From the NCBI GenBank assembly GCA_007922195.1, contig ML681992.1, positions 3,101,049 to 3,165,048 on the forward strand: a DNA stretch of 64,000 bases, read 5' to 3'. A program made the translations under genes and the position numbers. This DNA comes from Podocnemis expansa (taxonomy: Eukaryota > Chordata > Testudines > Podocnemididae). Positions 11,023 through 23,150 of this stretch are shown here, piece by piece (position 1 is the first letter of the stretch; each line of letters starts with the position of its first letter). Under the pieces are notes generated by a model that was not told where the DNA came from, did not search any database, and saw nothing but the letters and a program-made list of their open reading frames with translations.

Positions 11023-11784
11023 ATATCTATCTATGCAAACGTGAAGTTTACCCATAGTGGGAAAAGTTAAGATGGCCTCTGTAGTTTTTGCAAATTCATT
11101 TCACAATACCATAAACTTAAGAAAAAATTGCTATGCACCTGCAAATTACTATTGATTTAGCCAGTAAGAGTTCTGTCACCTAGGTTAAAAGACTGAATAA
11201 AGATGCTGAGAAAACAATAGTCATAGATGGTATTAAACATATAGAAACTGGGCAATTGGGAGGCTTTAAAATATTAGATCTAGATATGAACCACTTACTG
11301 ATGTTGGCAAGGAATTAGCACCTGAGTATTACTAGTAAATTAAAGGTACTGCTTTCATGTGTAACTTTTTCTCCACATGAGCAGCCGTTCCACAATGTGG
11401 ATCTCTGTTCCTACTGTACAAGTAGTGGATAAAGCACTTTGGGTGACTTGAATGTGAGGAAATAAAAACAACTCTCTTCCTACACAGGTTACCCAGACTT
11501 TGAGTCCAAGCATGAATTTTAAGTAGAACTGAATGAAAACTGTCATTGCTGTCAGGTGGGAAGTTTTGACATTTCAGCATTTGTGTTTATTCTAAATTAC
11601 TAAAAACAAATATAATAATTTTTTATAAACCAAAATTAAAAAAAAAAAAATCTTTCAGTAGCCCCAGACTGAAATGTTTTGGTTTGCTGAAGTGACCTCA
11701 TATGTTTTATTACCAGCCAGTTCAATAACAGACTTGATTCCCCTATCATGCCATATTGGATATATAGCATGAATAGGAGTGTTC
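10684..11784. other. AT-rich sequence without recognised genes
   Basis: Apart from the CA microsatellite at 10971-11018, I see no coding or repeat signal. Confidence 0.5.
10971..11018 (+). repeat. (CA)24 microsatellite
   Basis: Uninterrupted CA dinucleotide run. Confidence 0.97.
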
Positions 11785-12010
11785 TTATTTCTGATTTTTT
11801 TAAATTATTCTTTCTTATTATCCTTAACTCTTCTGGCCAGAGAGTTTCTACTGATATCTTTAGCTTCCCTTATCAAATGTCTATATTCCCTAACTGCTGA
11901 TTTATACTCATTGCTATCATTTTTTCCATTTCTTTTTTTATTGCTTCCTTTACTTTCCCTGTTAAACCAGATGGACTTTAAACCCAAGATTCCTTTGTTA
12001 ATGATGGAGG
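11785..12010 (-). mobile_element. Eroded CR1 fragment (ORF2 linker region)
   Basis: The minus-strand translation contains SAVREYRHLIREAKDISR followed by LARRVKDNKKE. This aligns with the linker between endonuclease and reverse transcriptase in the intact CR1 ORF2 at 3220-4590 (LARDVKDNKKGFYKYI). The flanking frames are broken. It is an old truncated copy. Confidence 0.75.
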
Positions 12011-12209
12011 AACAGCTGGGGTGACACACTGTTTTATAACCTCTCTGGGGCAAATAAAACTCCCAGCTCATCAAATTGCTGACCAAAGCATATGGAGTAA
12101 TGTGGAAGTGCTGTAATTTGCAGCAGGTATAGACCATCAGCAACATTACCACCCTATCTACCAGTGCAAAGAGGAAAGAAGTTAGGAAGTGTGACACATA
12201 AATATCTGT

Positions 12210-12610
12210 GTGTATGTCTACACTGGAGGCTCTGCTAAGTCAACCTAACAAGGTTGACTTTAAGTTGACTTACAATCAACCTTGTGAAGTTGACTTAGAG
12301 AGGCCACACTGAAGACTCCTGTCAACTGCCTGTATCCACACTAGCAAGTGCTTGGTCAGCTCTATCTGGTGGCCAGGATCTCTGGAAGGGGGCCTGGAGC
12401 CCAATTAAGTCAACTAAAGTGCTATTCCCCATCTACACTGGCTTAAGTAGACTTAATAAGGTCAACTTAAGCATTAAGTCAACTTTAAGAGGTGATGTTA
12501 TTAAGTCAACTTAAGGAAGAGCTTAAGTCAACTTAATAAAAGCCCAGTGTAGCCGCAGGGGTCTGTAGGTCAACTTAAGCTTCCTTAAGCTTTGATGCAT
12601 GTACACATCA
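12210..12610. mobile_element. Palindrome-armed MITE-like element, TTAAGTTGACTTAA arms
   Basis: The left end is GTGTATGTCTACACTGG. The body is an array of AAGTTGACTTAAG-type palindromes (for example 12245-12300 and 12420-12545). The right end is degraded: CCAGTGTAGCC near 12544-12554 appears to be a deleted version of CCAGTGTAGACATAGCC, and palindromic motif continues to about 12610. A clean target duplication was not found. It shares its arm motif with the element at 14599-15461. Confidence 0.65.
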
Positions 12611-14598
12611 CCTTTACTTTGGTCAGCACCTACAGTTATAATCTAGCTTTGAGACGGAGGAGAAATTTTATTGCAGGTATCTATAAAATATACAATGAAT
12701 ATTATCTATTAAAATATAAAATTGTCTCAAATATTTATATATCAGGTTTTAAATTTTAAATATTAACTGAAAGGGACTGACTGAGTAGCTTTTCACATGG
12801 GCTTTTTCTATAAAATATTATTTTCAGTGCCCAAACACAAATGGAATAATTTAAATCTAGTGATAGAATGATCAATGACTGTTATTATTTAATAGTGATG
12901 GGGAGAACATGGCAAACAATTGAGAGAGCCTGCTCGTTCTCCTACCATCAAAGAAGAGACAGCAGGTGCACAGGCCTGAATTGCAGTCCCGCTCAGCTAA
13001 GAACTTCAATATAAGTATGAAAGGAAACTGTCTAATAGGATTATGTATTCACTGTGCCACCTAAACTATTAAAATATATTATCATGTAGAGAGATCTATT
13101 GTACATGATATTATAAAATTTAAAAATTATCAAAAAAGTGGCTAACACAGTTATGATGTGCACATTTTATTTAATTATTTAGAAAGCATGTGTTCCTTGG
13201 CCAAGCATCTGGGCACACTTAGATCTTTTTAAATGTAATTAACATGAAATAATTAAAAAGAGAATGCTATCAGCTGGCAGCAAAACAGACAATATCCAAA
13301 TCACACTACACCACCAAAAAAACCAACCAATCAAACAAAAACCCACAACCCTCAAGAATACTATCTACAGCGATCTAGAGACAGGGAGCCCAAGTCTCTT
13401 GACATGTTTACACAGGTGTAATTCTATTGACTTCAGTGGAGTTACTCCTGTTTATACTGATTTACATGAGAAGACAGCGGGTTATGTCCTGCCTGTGAGA
13501 GGTGGGTGGCCTCATTGTGGGGATGGTTGGAGGAAGATCCTGTCTGACATTCACCCTGAAATGGCTCTAGGCATTGCTCTCTGCTACAGCTCATTGTTTC
13601 TCACTACAATATGCTGGCACAGCTCCTTCCCCTGCAATGCTCTGCCCCCTCTCCAGCTCTGGTGCTGCCAGACTGCCTGCCCCAAACTGGACTGTGGTCC
13701 ACGTATCCCTCTACCCTGGCCTATGATGCCAAATCCCTAATAAAGCAAAACCCTAGTTATACAGAAGCACCTTCTCTCTTGCATGGAAATTCAGCTTCTG
13801 ATGAACCAAGGAAGAGACTGTGTTCCAACACTGACGGCATGCCAGTAAAAATGCCTTGCCCTATGTCATCCAGAGTGTAAATATCAGGACTAAAATAACT
13901 TGATGAATCTCAGTTGTTGGGAGGATATATCAGAAGGGGAAAGGAAATCTTTAAGGAAGCCCAAACCAAAAGCACAAAGGACTTTAAAAATGAACATTAT
14001 GAAAGCAAATAAGACATGCAGCACATGGGGCACAGATGTAATTGCTACCAATTATAAACAAACAGCCTGCTATATTTTGTTCTAGCTGCCATTTCTGGAT
14101 GCAATCCAGTGACAGGAAAATATCACATTCTCCTACAAAAAAATTAAAATAAAAGATAAAGATAAGATAAAAATCTTTTATCTCCCACTCCCTTTTCCCA
14201 GCCCTTGGTGGAACCCTTTCAACACTGCGTCTCTAACTGTACTCTGTCTCTTGTGCAACCTCTTCCTCTCCTGGTCACTGAGCTCACCCCAGTTCTGCAG
14301 TGCACCAACACCCAACTCTGGCTCACCCTGCCGGTGGACAAGTGAATGCCCATTGACCTATGGAAGCTGGCAACCCCGGACAACTACCACTCCATTGCCT
14401 GCTAGTTCAGGATTGGCAGTCTATCATAAGGGCTGTCCTGAGGCAGGTCTGTAGGACCATCAACAGGTTTACAATACAGTGTGGAGACACAAGCATGGAC
14501 TTTGAAAAAACTCCACAAATGTGGGTTCCACAGATATGGATCTACAATGCAGTGTACACATACCCGAAACATGAATACGTCTATATCACATACCCTTT
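12611..14598. other. AT-rich sequence, no recognised gene
   Basis: Open frames at 13264-13740, 13611-13880 and 14251-14454 have no recognisable domain and no supporting signals. A short ancient-repeat-like segment lies at about 13395-13475. Confidence 0.45.
13395..13475. repeat. Old repeat segment with a TTGACTTCAGTGGAGTTAC motif
   Basis: An ACAGGTGTAATTCTATTGAC stretch and the following GTGGAGTTACTCCTG are roughly inverted. The same kind of TTGACTTCxxTGG motif recurs at 17138, 26816 and 40265. I take this as an ancient dispersed repeat whose name I do not know. Confidence 0.35.
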
Positions 14599-15461
14599 GG
14601 GTGTGTCTACACTGGAGGCTTAAGTCATCTTATCCAGGCTTAAGTTGCCTTAAGAAAATTCAGGGCTATATTTTGAATTTATTAAGTTGACTTAAGTGCT
14701 TGCTTAAGTTGACTTAATAACTCCTGCCCTGCCAGTAGACTTAAGCTTTTAAGTTGACTTTACAGGACAAGGAGACTTGGTCCCTCCCACTGCCCCATCC
14801 TGAGACCCGATCTGGTGCCAGCAGCCTAATCCGGCTCCAGCCACTGGCGGCAAGGGGCTGAGAGTAGTATCCAGCTCCCAGACCCTTGCTGCAAGCAGTG
14901 GGGGGGCTGGGATCCAGTTCCTGCTGCCAACAGCAAGAGGATGGGAACATGATCAGGCCTCCAGCCCCTTATCACTGGTGGCTGGGAGCCAGATTTGGGT
15001 CTGAGCCCCTTGCTGCAGACAGTGGGGGCTGGGACCCAGTTCCTGTTGCCTGCAGCAAGGGGTGCAGAGCTGGTTCAGGCTCCAAGCCATTTTCCAACAG
15101 CAGTAGGAGCTCAAAGCCTGATCCTGTCCAAGCCCCTTACCACCACTGGCAGGTGACTGAGCAGCCTGGTCAATTTCACCTTAGATCAGGAGTCGCCTGT
15201 GAAATTGACCAGGCTCAGTCACTGGGCTGTCTCCCTGGCAGCAGAAACGCTCAGGCTCCCAGCCCCTTGCTGCTGGTGGCAGGATCCAGCTCCCAGCCTC
15301 CACCACCTGAGACAAGGGACTCAGAGTCAGATTGGGCTTCCAGCTGCCTGCAGCAAGGGGTTGAGAGCAAGATCAGGCTCCCAGCCGCTTGCAAGTGGCA
15401 GCTGGGACTGGGTCAATGTCATTAAGTTGACTTCAAAGGGCCCCCCAATATAGACATAGCC
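14599..15461. mobile_element. Palindrome-armed element with GC-rich core, TTAAGTTGACTTAA arms
   Basis: The left end GGGTGTGTCTACACTGG and the right end TATAGACATAGCC are inverted copies of the shared terminus. The arms carry TTAAGTTGACTTAA motifs at 14680-14765 and ATTAAGTTGACTTC at 15420. The core (14765-15410) is GC-rich with degenerate repeats around CAGCCCCTTGCTGC. Flanking triplets TTT and ACT do not match, so the insertion is old or the edges are altered. Open frames in the core have no recognisable domain. Confidence 0.72.
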
Positions 15462-17599
15462 ACTATGAGGTCCAGGAGACACAAAAAATTTCAGCCAGTT
15501 GGAGATCAGTTCACCTCATAATTTGCATGCATAACTTCCATTAGGATCAAAGGAAAATATATAAGAGTAATACTGTTAAAAAAGTTAATATTTACTAGCC
15601 ATCACCACACTTGTTTCTGACATAATGAAATCATTTCCCATCCAGAATTCAAAGAAGATTGATATGTCAGATGGCATTTACTGCTATTAAATCATCATGC
15701 TTTAAAATGGTGACCACTCTATACCAGCCTTGATTTAAAGAAACATAGGCTAACTTGTCCCCTAAATTACACTCAGAGAACCCTGAAAACTAAGGGCAGA
15801 ATTTGGTATGAATATTTTCATCACTGACAAATCCAATTAAACAGTCTTTCCAAAGACTGTTAACAAAATAAGCTGTGTATGCTAGTCCTTTGTACAAATA
15901 CTATCTAGTTTGTTGGTGTTGATAAGCCTATAGGAAGTATTTTACCTTTCTCAAACATTTTTCCATGCCATAACATTGAGAAAGCTACTAGAAACGTGAA
16001 GTTTACAGAACATAGTGCTGATGGAAGACAAAACACATCACTGAATCAATTTGCTCCAAAACATTACTGTGACGCAGTATTATAGCTTCAAACCTTAGGC
16101 TCAGGATAGACATGAGTAAGGTTTTCAATGATAGAATGACTGCCTTCCTTACCAAGAATGATCTCAAGGAGAGAGATAATAGGCTGCCTTGGCATGACAG
16201 TGTAAGATCTTCTTAGAGTCAAAAATACTATTTTTGTTATCAGTGAGAACATAAGTGAGGGAACATTTTTGTTGCTTGCAATGACAACAGCCATGGAATG
16301 TAAAGGATAAAACAAGATCTTTTACAAAGCAAGAAAGAGGTACACTACCTGGCAGCAGCTCTAACAACTTGGAGCTAAGTAGTGGACACTCGTAATAGAG
16401 ATTTGGTACAATTTTAATAAAGGGTCCTGTTCAAAGAACTTAAAAACAAAACCGAGTAGCACTGTGGTATCTTCCTCTACTTAAAAAAAGAATAAAAGTG
16501 TCATGACTAAAGTAAACCAACTAACAGCTGGCACTTTTATACATACAGTGATAGGGCTACTGAGGCAACCACACAAAGTAACACATTTATTTTATGTCTT
16601 CGGTGTAGTGACAACTAATTAAGTCAGAGAACCTGAGAGAGAAAGAGCTAGTTCATTGAACCAACTACAATGAAACTGGAACTGGAATGACAACTTAAAA
16701 TTAGTAGATGTATGTTTAGAGCCATGTACAATTTTTTTTAAATCTGTTTCTGTGATAAACGATGTGACAAAAATAAAGTTAATTTCTCTGTAGTTCATAG
16801 TGGGAATCGACTCAACAAAAGTCAAGTTATGGACTGCTTTTCTCAGGAATGCGAGGGGTAGTGTATCATTGCTATAGATTTAATACCTATGCCATTTTTC
16901 TTTTACAGAAGAAACTAAAAGGTCTTTGTTGGTAGAAGAATTAAATATTTCTCTTCTCTGAAACCGATTAATTTTTCTGCCTTTTCTTTACTCCTCTCTT
17001 TCTTCCTTCCTGTAAACATTTTTCTTTAAATCTTTATCATTCCCTTAAATTGACTTCATAGGCAAAATGATGTTTGGAAATAAGTTTAATTCTCAGATGC
17101 AGTCTGATCCAAACCCCTTTAATTAATGTTTAGTATTTCCACTGACTTCTATGGGCTTCAGATCAGATGGTGTTTTTAGTCCCCTACTCTAGCCAAACAC
17201 TTCACCACACACAGCTCAGCCCAAGTACTTAACATTAGAGAACAAAATCAATATAACAAATGAGGAGGAAGAGCAGAATATGTTTGCACCAGGGTTTGCT
17301 AATATCTACCACATGGAATTTTCATTGTGTGTTGGGAACATGATTGATAGTGTTTGTTTAGCATGTGAGGGTCATGGTTGCAGAAGAGCAGTTTCTGTCA
17401 TGTAAAATTGATTAATCTGGAAGCAGTGATGATGAGAATATTTCCGATATAAGACACATTAACTGGGTTAACCTGGCAGATAAAAAACAGATAAACTGGG
17501 GAAATATTTTGTACCACCTTATCGTTAACGAAGCCAAGACTTCAACAGTGCCATCTCTGTGCTGTGGAACCTTTAGGATCCTTTAGGGATCCTCTAAAG
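15462..17599. other. AT-rich unique-looking sequence
   Basis: Short frames only (up to about 75 residues), without domains. No repeat family is recognised apart from a TTCC/TTCTT-rich stretch near 16995-17010. Confidence 0.5.
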
Positions 17600-17807
17600 C
17601 AGGGGTCTCAAACTTAAAATACCATGAGGGCCACGTGAGGACTAGTAGAGGACCGCATGAGGACGAGCACGTTAGCCCAAGGGCCACACCATTAAAACCT
17701 TTTCATACAACCCTATTGCAAATATCAGTAATGATCGTCCCATTGTGGGAGACAGGAAACAGTTTTAGGGACCACATGCGCCCCATGGGCTGCATTTGAG
17801 ACCCCTG
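17600..17807. mobile_element. hAT-type MITE (CAGGGGTCTCAAAC ends)
   Basis: It starts CAGGGGTCTCAAAC and ends TTTGAGACCCCTG. The flanks CTCTAAAG and CTCCAATG agree at most positions, consistent with a decayed 8-bp duplication. The same ends occur at 39447-39629. Confidence 0.85.
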
Positions 17808-18150
17808 CTCCAATGTAATACTAACATGGAAAGCCTTGACAATGCAAGTCTATTGGAGATGCACTATTAAGAACTTGCTGCGGTTTTCTGGGATCATGAG
17901 CCTTCAAGCTTTGAGCACTGGATCCCTTTCTCCTTTCATAGAAACTGAATTTATTCACTGTAAGGACCTCTACCACAGGAAAAACTACAGCAGGGAGTAA
18001 ACTGGTCAAGAGTAAGACAAGAGAAATTGGTGCTATCTGAAAAAGATTTAGATACTATAGGAAACTGAGTACATTCTTTGAGCTTCTTTGCTACTTTTCC
18101 CCAGGTTAGTTTCTTCATAGCAAAACCAATTCAATACTGCATCACATTTG
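17808..18150. other. Unique sequence, no gene seen
   Basis: No domain, RNA gene or repeat is recognised here. Confidence 0.45.
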
Positions 18151-18151
18151 A

Positions 18152-18199
<48 letters not shown>

Positions 18200-18209
18200 N
18201 NNNNNNNNN

Positions 18210-18256
<47 letters not shown>
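18151..18256 (+). repeat. (GAAA)n microsatellite containing a 10-N assembly gap
   Basis: GAAA units run on both sides of Ns at 18200-18209. The gap length is probably a placeholder, so the array size is unknown. Confidence 0.95.
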
Positions 18257-18730
18257 GAAGTTTCTTCCACTCTATTTTATGCACAAACCTATACAAAGAA
18301 TTCTAGTTAGGGGATTTTTAAAAGTTTACAAATCTCATTATTGCCAATGATTAAGCATGGATGGTGAACCCTGGAGATGAATTTGAAAAGAATGCTAAAG
18401 ATGTGAGTATTTGCCTCCAGATAATCAAGCCTAGGAAAAAAAAAACAGCATAAAGATCATTTGTATACATTCTAAGTATTGCCAAACTGCACCATTTCTC
18501 TGGGCATAGTTCCCCACTTGTTCAGTGCTTCACTAACAACTTATTTTCAATTTATCAGATTTCCTGTAGGGCCATACCATGCTTTCCCTGTGCATCTGAA
18601 CTTGCATTAAGTCAATTATATTTGCAGTTAGTGACTGCAAAAAGGAATACAGCCTCAGATCTGTTGTCTCTCAGTTAATCATTACACCAAAATAATTATT
18701 TGAATCTACTGTAAGTGTTTTCCTTTTGAA

Positions 18731-18732
<2 letters not shown>
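18257..18732. other. Unique sequence, no gene seen
   Basis: No coding domain or repeat family is recognised. Confidence 0.45.

Positions 18733-18828
<96 letters not shown>
18733..18828 (+). repeat. Compound (GT)n-(GA)n-(CAGA)n microsatellite
   Basis: A GT run to about 18789 passes into GA units and then about seven CAGA units, ending near 18828. Confidence 0.95.
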
Positions 18829-18851
18829 GGGATGGAGAGCCAGTTCTCCAA

Positions 18852-19263
18852 AACTATGTCTGCACCTACAATTTTAGTTCAGACTTGCTAGTCTGAACTA
18901 AAGTCTGAGGTTATTTCAAACTAACCTCAGGCTAGTTCGAACTAACCACACATTCTAGTTTGAACCAACACTTAGTTTAAACTAGAATGTGTGGTTATTT
19001 CAGATTGATGGTTTAGTTTGAACTTCTTACGTTCAGACTAAGCCTTAGTTGGGGACTTGCCCGTGCCTGGTTTGAACTAAAGTTCAAACTAACCGCGAAA
19101 GTCCAGACTAGTGCCAGGTCTTAATAGTTCAGACTAAGCTTTGCTTAGTCCGAACTAAGAAGTTTTTTGGTTAGGACTAAGCAAAGTCGAGTATAGCCAT
19201 GGGCAAAACAAGTCTGGACTATGCTTCTTTAGTCCAGACTAATTTGCCAATGTAGACATAGCC
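18852..19263. mobile_element. Palindrome-armed MITE-like element with CAA target duplication
   Basis: The left end AACTATGTCTGCAC at 18852 and the right end GTAGACATAGCC finishing at 19263 are inverted copies, flanked by CAA at 18849-18851 and 19264-19266. The body is almost entirely AGTTCAAACTA and AGTCTGAACTAA palindromes. No coding capacity. Confidence 0.85.
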
Positions 19264-19595
19264 CAAGAGACTATGCAGCCACTTAATATTGTATTTACTC
19301 TGGGCCTTGAACATTCAGTTAACATGCATCTCTACATGCCCAGCTGCCTGACTCCCACACTTATTTTAAAAAAATGTTTTGAAAGCACATGGTCTCTGCA
19401 CCATGTTTCCTGACATTTCCCTGATAGGACATCTGTGGGTAAATAAATGAACACAACTAAAATAAAAGTTTAAAGCAGTAATGTGTATACTTAGTTTTTT
19501 TAAAAAAGGGTCATCAATGAAAACACTGATGAGCCAGACCAGTTGGAAGAAAAAAATTAAACAGAGAAATGTAAATAATAAATACAAACTGTTTC
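19264..19595. other. AT-rich sequence, no gene seen
   Basis: Short frames only, with no recognisable domain. Confidence 0.4.
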
Positions 19596-20400
19596 AAAAC
19601 ATTAGGTACCCCAAATGCCCAATCAAGAAAGAGGACAAAAAACCATCACTGATAAAGCTTGCAGATGGCACAGATTTTGGATGCGTGGTAAATAATTAAG
19701 AGGACAGGTCACAGGTACAGAGTGATCTGGATCTCTTGTCAAACTGGGCACAAATAATATACATGTTTTAAAACACTCTATGTAGCAAATATAACATGTC
19801 TGGGAACAAAGAAGGCAAGCCATATTTAGACAATGGGGACTTTACCCCTAGAAATGGTTACTCTGGAAGAGACGTGGTAGTCAGCAGAATGTGATCTCAC
19901 AGTATAGCAGCATGGTCAAAAGGGCTAATGAAGTTCTGTAGTAGAAAGTTATATTAACTCTATATATGTCAGTGGTGCAATTGCTACTGTAATATTGTGA
20001 TCTATTCTGCTGTCCATGGTTTAAAAAGTATGTTGAAAAAATTAAGAGGGTTTAGAGAGGAGCCACAAGAAATAGTAAAGTATGGAAAATATGCCCTATA
20101 GTTAAAGATTCAAGGAGTTCAATTTGTCTGTTTTATCAATCAGATTAAGGAGTGAACTGTTCAGTCTGTAAAAACCTACATGGAAAATAATTGATAATAG
20201 AAGCCTCTTCAATCTGCCAGGCACAAAGATAACAAGAGCCAATGATTTAAAGCTGAAGCTAGACAAATTCAGACCAGAAAGAAGGTGTACATTTTTAACA
20301 GTGAACGTAATTAACCATTGGAACAATTTGCCATGACTATGGTGGATTCTCCTTAAGAAAAAAAAAATTAAATCAAGAGAAGATGCTTTTCTAACAGAGA
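19596..20400 (+). mobile_element. Eroded CR1/L3-type LINE fragment, sense strand
   Basis: Around 19656-19680 the sense frame reads KLADGTDFG, a decayed FADDTKLG catalytic motif. It is followed by residues resembling the QSDLDLL segment downstream of it. Further on (20240-20335) the nucleotide sequence resembles the 3' coding part that encodes the N-x-x-P-x-x-x-V region. All frames are broken, so the copy is old. Confidence 0.65.
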
Positions 20401-20754
20401 TACACTAATTCAAATAGAAGTTAATTCATAAAAAAAAAATAGGGCTTTTCCTTTAAAATTCATCATAAACAAGGATGGTTAAGTCAAAGAGAAGAACACT
20501 GCTATATAATGAAGTAGAGGGTCAATAACTTGATCTTGTAATGAGTTCCTGTGACTGTGCAGAACCTCACTGAAGTCATTAGAATCACAGAGGTCTGTCT
20601 TTATTGATTTTGATGCAGGATCAGATCAAGGACTAAATTTTGCATTTCTCAGGTAATATAGTTGTGGTACAAGAACATAGTTAGAAAGGGAGAAGTTGTG
20701 ATGACCCTGTAGGAGGATTTTTTTTTTTAAATAAAAACAAGAGTGAAACACAGA
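20401..20754. other. AT-rich sequence, no gene seen
   Basis: Nothing recognised. Confidence 0.4.
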
Positions 20755-20847
20755 AATACAACAACAGAAATGTAGGACTGGAAGGTACCTTGACAGGTAA
20801 TCTAGTCCAGATCTGTGCACTGAGATAGGAAGAAGCATTATCTAGAT

Positions 20848-21224
20848 CAGTCATTCCCAATCTTTTTGGATTGAGGGCCACAGAAATCAGTTTTACAAAC
20901 GTGAATGACAACTGCTTTCTGCCAGCAGGCCACCTCCACCAGGGCAACACAGAAGGAGTTCAGGAAGAAGAGTGCCACTTCTCTGATCTCCTGTCTCATT
21001 GGCTGCAGCAGGGAAAACATATATGGCCTGTAGTTCTGTGCACTCATCCTGGGTCCCTAGGCAATGGCTCCCTTCTGCAGCCAGGCAGAAGGAAGATCAG
21101 TGCTCCCTTCCCTCTGTCCCCAGCAGGGACCCCAGGTTCTTTGTGCCCAAGTAGAGCACTTTGCCTAGGGAGGGGAGAACTGATCTCCCATCCTGTTGGT
21201 TGCAAAAGTAGGACACCTTTTACC
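20848..21224. mobile_element. hAT-like insert inside a CR1 fragment
   Basis: It starts CAGTCATTCCCAATC, a hAT-type end related to the element at 8525. The right end is not clear; the boundary is inferred from where CR1 similarity resumes. The interior is moderately GC-rich. Confidence 0.5.
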
Positions 21225-21390
21225 CATGTTTAGTTTGTCATACACAATAATCCCCAGATTCCTTTCTTCAGTACTTGTTCCTGTGCAGTCATTTCTATTT
21301 TGTATTTGTACAATTGATTATTGCTCCCTATGTGCGGAACTTTGCATTTCTCCTTACTGAATTCAGATCATTTTTTCAGTTTATCAAGAT

Positions 21391-21525
21391 CAGTGGTTCT
21401 TAACCTATTTATCATTGTGGGAGGCATCCAGTATTGCCTGTGTGGCTCTGAGGCTGTCAGATGGGATGTATCTGTGTTGTGAGTGGGCCACAAGCAGCCT
21501 ATGGCTCATGAGTTAAAAGACACTG
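21391..21525. mobile_element. hAT-type MITE inside a CR1 fragment
   Basis: It starts CAGTGGTTCTTAACC and ends AGTTAAAAGACACTG, and is 135 bp long. The 8-bp flanks match only partly. CR1 sequence continues on both sides. Confidence 0.75.
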
Positions 21526-21720
21526 AGCAAAGCCCTGTTGAATTTTAATCCTATCATTCAAAGTGTTTGCAATCTGGCCCAACAATCTGCAGACTTTATA
21601 AGTGTACTCTCCATTATCCAAATCATTTAAGAAGATAGTGAATAGAACAACTGAGTTAAAAATGAAATCTCCCGGAAATTGAATACATCCAAGTTTTTTA
21701 GCTTGGTTCAAAAATCCAGC

Positions 21721-22883
21721 TAAGGATATTTCTGAATATTATGTAACCAAACCTGTTTGGGAAATTGATTTTTCATTCTATGTGAGTAATTTTGACTTTC
21801 TGAAGGAAGAAGAAAAAAAATTAAAAATTGTATTTGAAAATGTCACCTTGGTGATTCATGGTATAGTTCAAGCAACTCATTCCTCCATTCCTATCTCAGG
21901 AGTGGTCTCTCTGGCCCAACTACATCTTCTGTTGTCTCCCCCCTTTCCAAGCTACGATTGTGCAGTGGCAATGGTGTATCACAGATTTGCTTCAGCTAGG
22001 TATCCAGACCTATAGCGCACAATAGGGGTATCAGGCACCCAAACTACAAGTCCATAAAACAATGCTACAGCATTTACAAATAAACATTTTCCATATTTGG
22101 ATGAATATTTTCTATTTTCAGATCAAAGTCCACAACTTTTCATTTGTCTTAAGGAATAGATGTGGTGTGTAGTGACTATCCAGGTTAGTTAGGTTTGCAT
22201 CTACTAGTAAGCTGAATTCAAATAATATAATTACATGTCTAGGTTTTGTAGAAACAAAATCTCAATACTGGCAATGTTAGTGGCTTACAATCTGGAAAGA
22301 ATTGTATAGTGATTTTTTTTTCTTTTACAAGCAATAGATAGTAAAAAGAAAAATCGCCCTGTGTCGAACTGTGTCAGCATAGCTAGCAGGTAGTCAGACA
22401 CTGTCCTGCAGAAATGCTCAGATATATGAATGACAGTATGACACTATGTTGTGGTAGAAAATGAAGAGAGTACTTCTCATGACCTGTATCTGTATTTTGC
22501 TAAGAGAGAGAAAGACAAATGTAATAGTTTTGCCCTTGGTAAGTCTTGTACTCAACCCAAGAGTCTTCATTATTTCATAGCTCAAAAAATCCATACCATG
22601 TACATGTCGTCTTTTTAAGATGAGGAAGAGTTACACCAGCATTCTCACAAATGTTATTTCTGCCTCTGCAGAGCTCAACATTTCTGGGGCAGAGATATGT
22701 GAATGTTCAGAAGCATGCTTACTCTTCTGCCATAAGTTGTCAAGTTATGTCATATTGTTCACCTTGGCCAACTGGAAAGACAAAGGAAAAGGAATTGCAC
22801 AGGAAATTAAAAAAAAAAAAAAACAAAGAATGGAAGAATGGTTTTACTTATAACCAAAGATACATTTTTTATGATGTTCCAAA
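21721..22883. other. AT-rich sequence, no gene seen
   Basis: Short frames (up to 84 residues) without domains; A runs near 22808-22822. Confidence 0.45.
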
Positions 22884-23150
22884 AGGGACAGTCGTGTTAG
22901 TCTAGCAAAAAAAAAAAAAAAAAAGGAAAGGAAAGAGGCACTTAAAGACTAACAGATTTATTTATCGCATGAGTTTTCGTAGGAGAAAATCCCACTTTGT
23001 CAGACACTTTGAAGAGGGGTAACCTACAGAATGGGATGAAAATAAATGCAGAAGACTAATGCCATGCCTGACACTCTCCTGCATTTATTTTCATCCCCTT
23101 CTGTAAGTTACCCTTTTTCAAAGCACCTGACGAATTGGGATATTTTTATG
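22884..23150 (-). mobile_element. Penelope-like element terminal fragment
   Basis: GTCGTGTTAGTCTAGC at 22893 followed by an A run matches the terminal sequence seen at 32336 and, inverted, at 49402. GGCACTTAAAGACTAACAG at 22938-22956 leads into a block with GGAGAAAATCCCACTTTGTCAG, shared with 32380-32450 and 49743-49815. On the minus strand this block has the layout of a hammerhead motif. No coding part is present. Confidence 0.75.
22955..23010 (-). ncRNA. Hammerhead-ribozyme-like motif in a Penelope fragment
   Basis: On the minus strand, CTGACAA (23003-22997) precedes a hairpin formed by GTGGGA (22995-22990) and TCCTAC (22984-22979), immediately followed by GAAA (22978-22975). The order of C-box, helix II and GAAA is that of hammerhead ribozymes, which are reported in Penelope-like elements. 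CTGACAA departs from the canonical CTGATGA, so this copy is probably inactive. Confidence 0.5.

Larger units (their letters stand above)
20755..21720 (-). mobile_element. CR1 fragment interrupted by two hAT-like MITEs
   Basis: GGACTGGAAGGTACCTTGACAG at 20775-20796 corresponds to the CR1 3' tail block seen at 1610. CR1-like antisense sequence resumes at about 21225 (equivalent to 2225-2350 of the intact copy) and again at about 21526-21700 (equivalent to 2400-2560). The interruptions at about 20848-21224 and 21391-21525 start with CAGT-type hAT ends. The broken frames show an old copy. Confidence 0.75.

Noticed and set aside
13264..13880. Possible host exon with a 158-codon ORF
   Set aside because: No domain, no convincing splice sites, biased start and overlap with repeat-like sequence.
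18048..18350. Lys/Glu- or Phe/Leu-rich ORFs
   Set aside because: Translation of the GAAA microsatellite and its gap.
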